A DNA stretch of 64,000 nt from Chrysomallon squamiferum (Eukaryota; Mollusca; Gastropoda; Neomphalida; Peltospiridae): assembly GCA_012295275.1 (NCBI GenBank), contig CM022679.1, positions 17,062,342 to 17,126,341 of the forward strand, read 5' to 3'. Position numbers and translations under genes: made by a program. Shown piece by piece: positions 63,561 to 64,000 of the stretch. The notes under the pieces were generated by a model. That model did not search any database and was not told the origin of the DNA. It was given only the letters and a program-made list of their open reading frames with translations. Position 1 is the first letter of the stretch. Every line of letters begins with the position of its first letter.

Positions 63561-64000
63561 TCTATGCTTTCATAACTACTGACACAAATTTATTATGTAC
63601 AATATTTAATAAACAGTTTGTTGTATTTATTTCTTTGTTGAATGTAATGAAGGGCTTGTTTGCTAGTGTATTTATTAACTGTTACATTCCATGGTTAAAC
63701 TGATATATCAAAGAATGCTAAAACAATTGATTTTTTTTTTCATTACACACTGCTTAAAAGTTATATTTGTTTTTATTATTTGAGAACAGATTTTTGTTTC
63801 AGAGCTCTAAATTAGTTAATCTTAACTTGGTCAGTAGCACCTCCTTTGGATTCTCTCCCTGTAAATACAGGGTTGGAGCTGTAAACACTATATATTTATA
63901 AATGATTATAACTTCACTACATTGGTATTGTACATCTATGGTCAGTATAAAATTTATATTAATAGTGGTACAAAAAAAGAAAAAATATGAAGACAGGGTT

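Larger units (their letters stand above)
60151..64000 (-). other. Probable upstream intron of the STPG-like gene
   Basis: The exon at 60150 is preceded by an acceptor, so transcription continues from higher coordinates. The preceding exon must end in phase 1 (probably a Gly codon G|GT). No minus-strand PG-repeat exon with a fitting donor was found to the window end. The interval holds AT-rich DNA and GC-richer islands at 60640-60940, 61540-61720, 62640-62790 and 63260-63560. Confidence 0.55.

Overview
This is an AT-rich (by eye about 70% A+T) stretch of animal nuclear DNA. It is almost entirely intron and intergenic sequence. I see no operons, bacterial-style genes, rRNA, true tRNA genes or CRISPR arrays. 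Evidence for an animal genome: GT...AG-bounded exons with long pyrimidine tracts, a sperm-tail PG-rich-repeat (STPG) protein typical of ciliated or flagellated animals, a signal-peptide exon inside a local CpG-rich island while the rest is CpG-poor, introns of 8.8 kb and probably over 31 kb, decayed tRNA-type SINE copies, and many micro- and minisatellites. A mollusc-like or other lophotrochozoan genome would fit, but the sequence alone does not fix the phylum.

Layout, with all supported genes on the minus strand. (1) 60032-60150 and 51070-51201 are an internal exon and the terminal exon of an STPG-family gene, best guess STPG2. They are separated by one 8,830-bp intron whose phases match (0/0). 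The 60151-64000 stretch is presumably its next intron upstream. (2) 33000-50880 is intergenic, with several GC-richer islands and tandem repeats. (3) 31859-32299 is the first coding exon of a second gene. It has a leader of about 350 nt with three short upstream ORFs, a good start context, a 30-codon signal peptide and a strong donor in phase 1. The CpG-rich block around and above it is the likely promoter region. (4) 1-31858 lies downstream of that donor and holds no recognisable exon, so it is probably the gene's giant first intron. It contains minisatellites and many GC-richer islands with transcription-factor-like motifs.

The most interesting reading is microsynteny. In human 4q22, STPG2 and the netrin receptor UNC5C lie in the same orientation with STPG2 upstream, and UNC5C begins with a signal-peptide exon followed by a very large first intron. 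The second gene here has the position, orientation, signal-peptide exon and giant intron expected of an UNC5 gene, but no Ig, TSP1, ZU5 or death-domain exon lies in the window, so UNC5 remains a hypothesis. No novel enzymatic or defence system was found. The unusual material is the repeat architecture (a GATA-motif, hairpin-forming 38-bp satellite; an 80-bp higher-order 26/28/26 array; a CCAAT-palindrome array) and the candidate regulatory islands.
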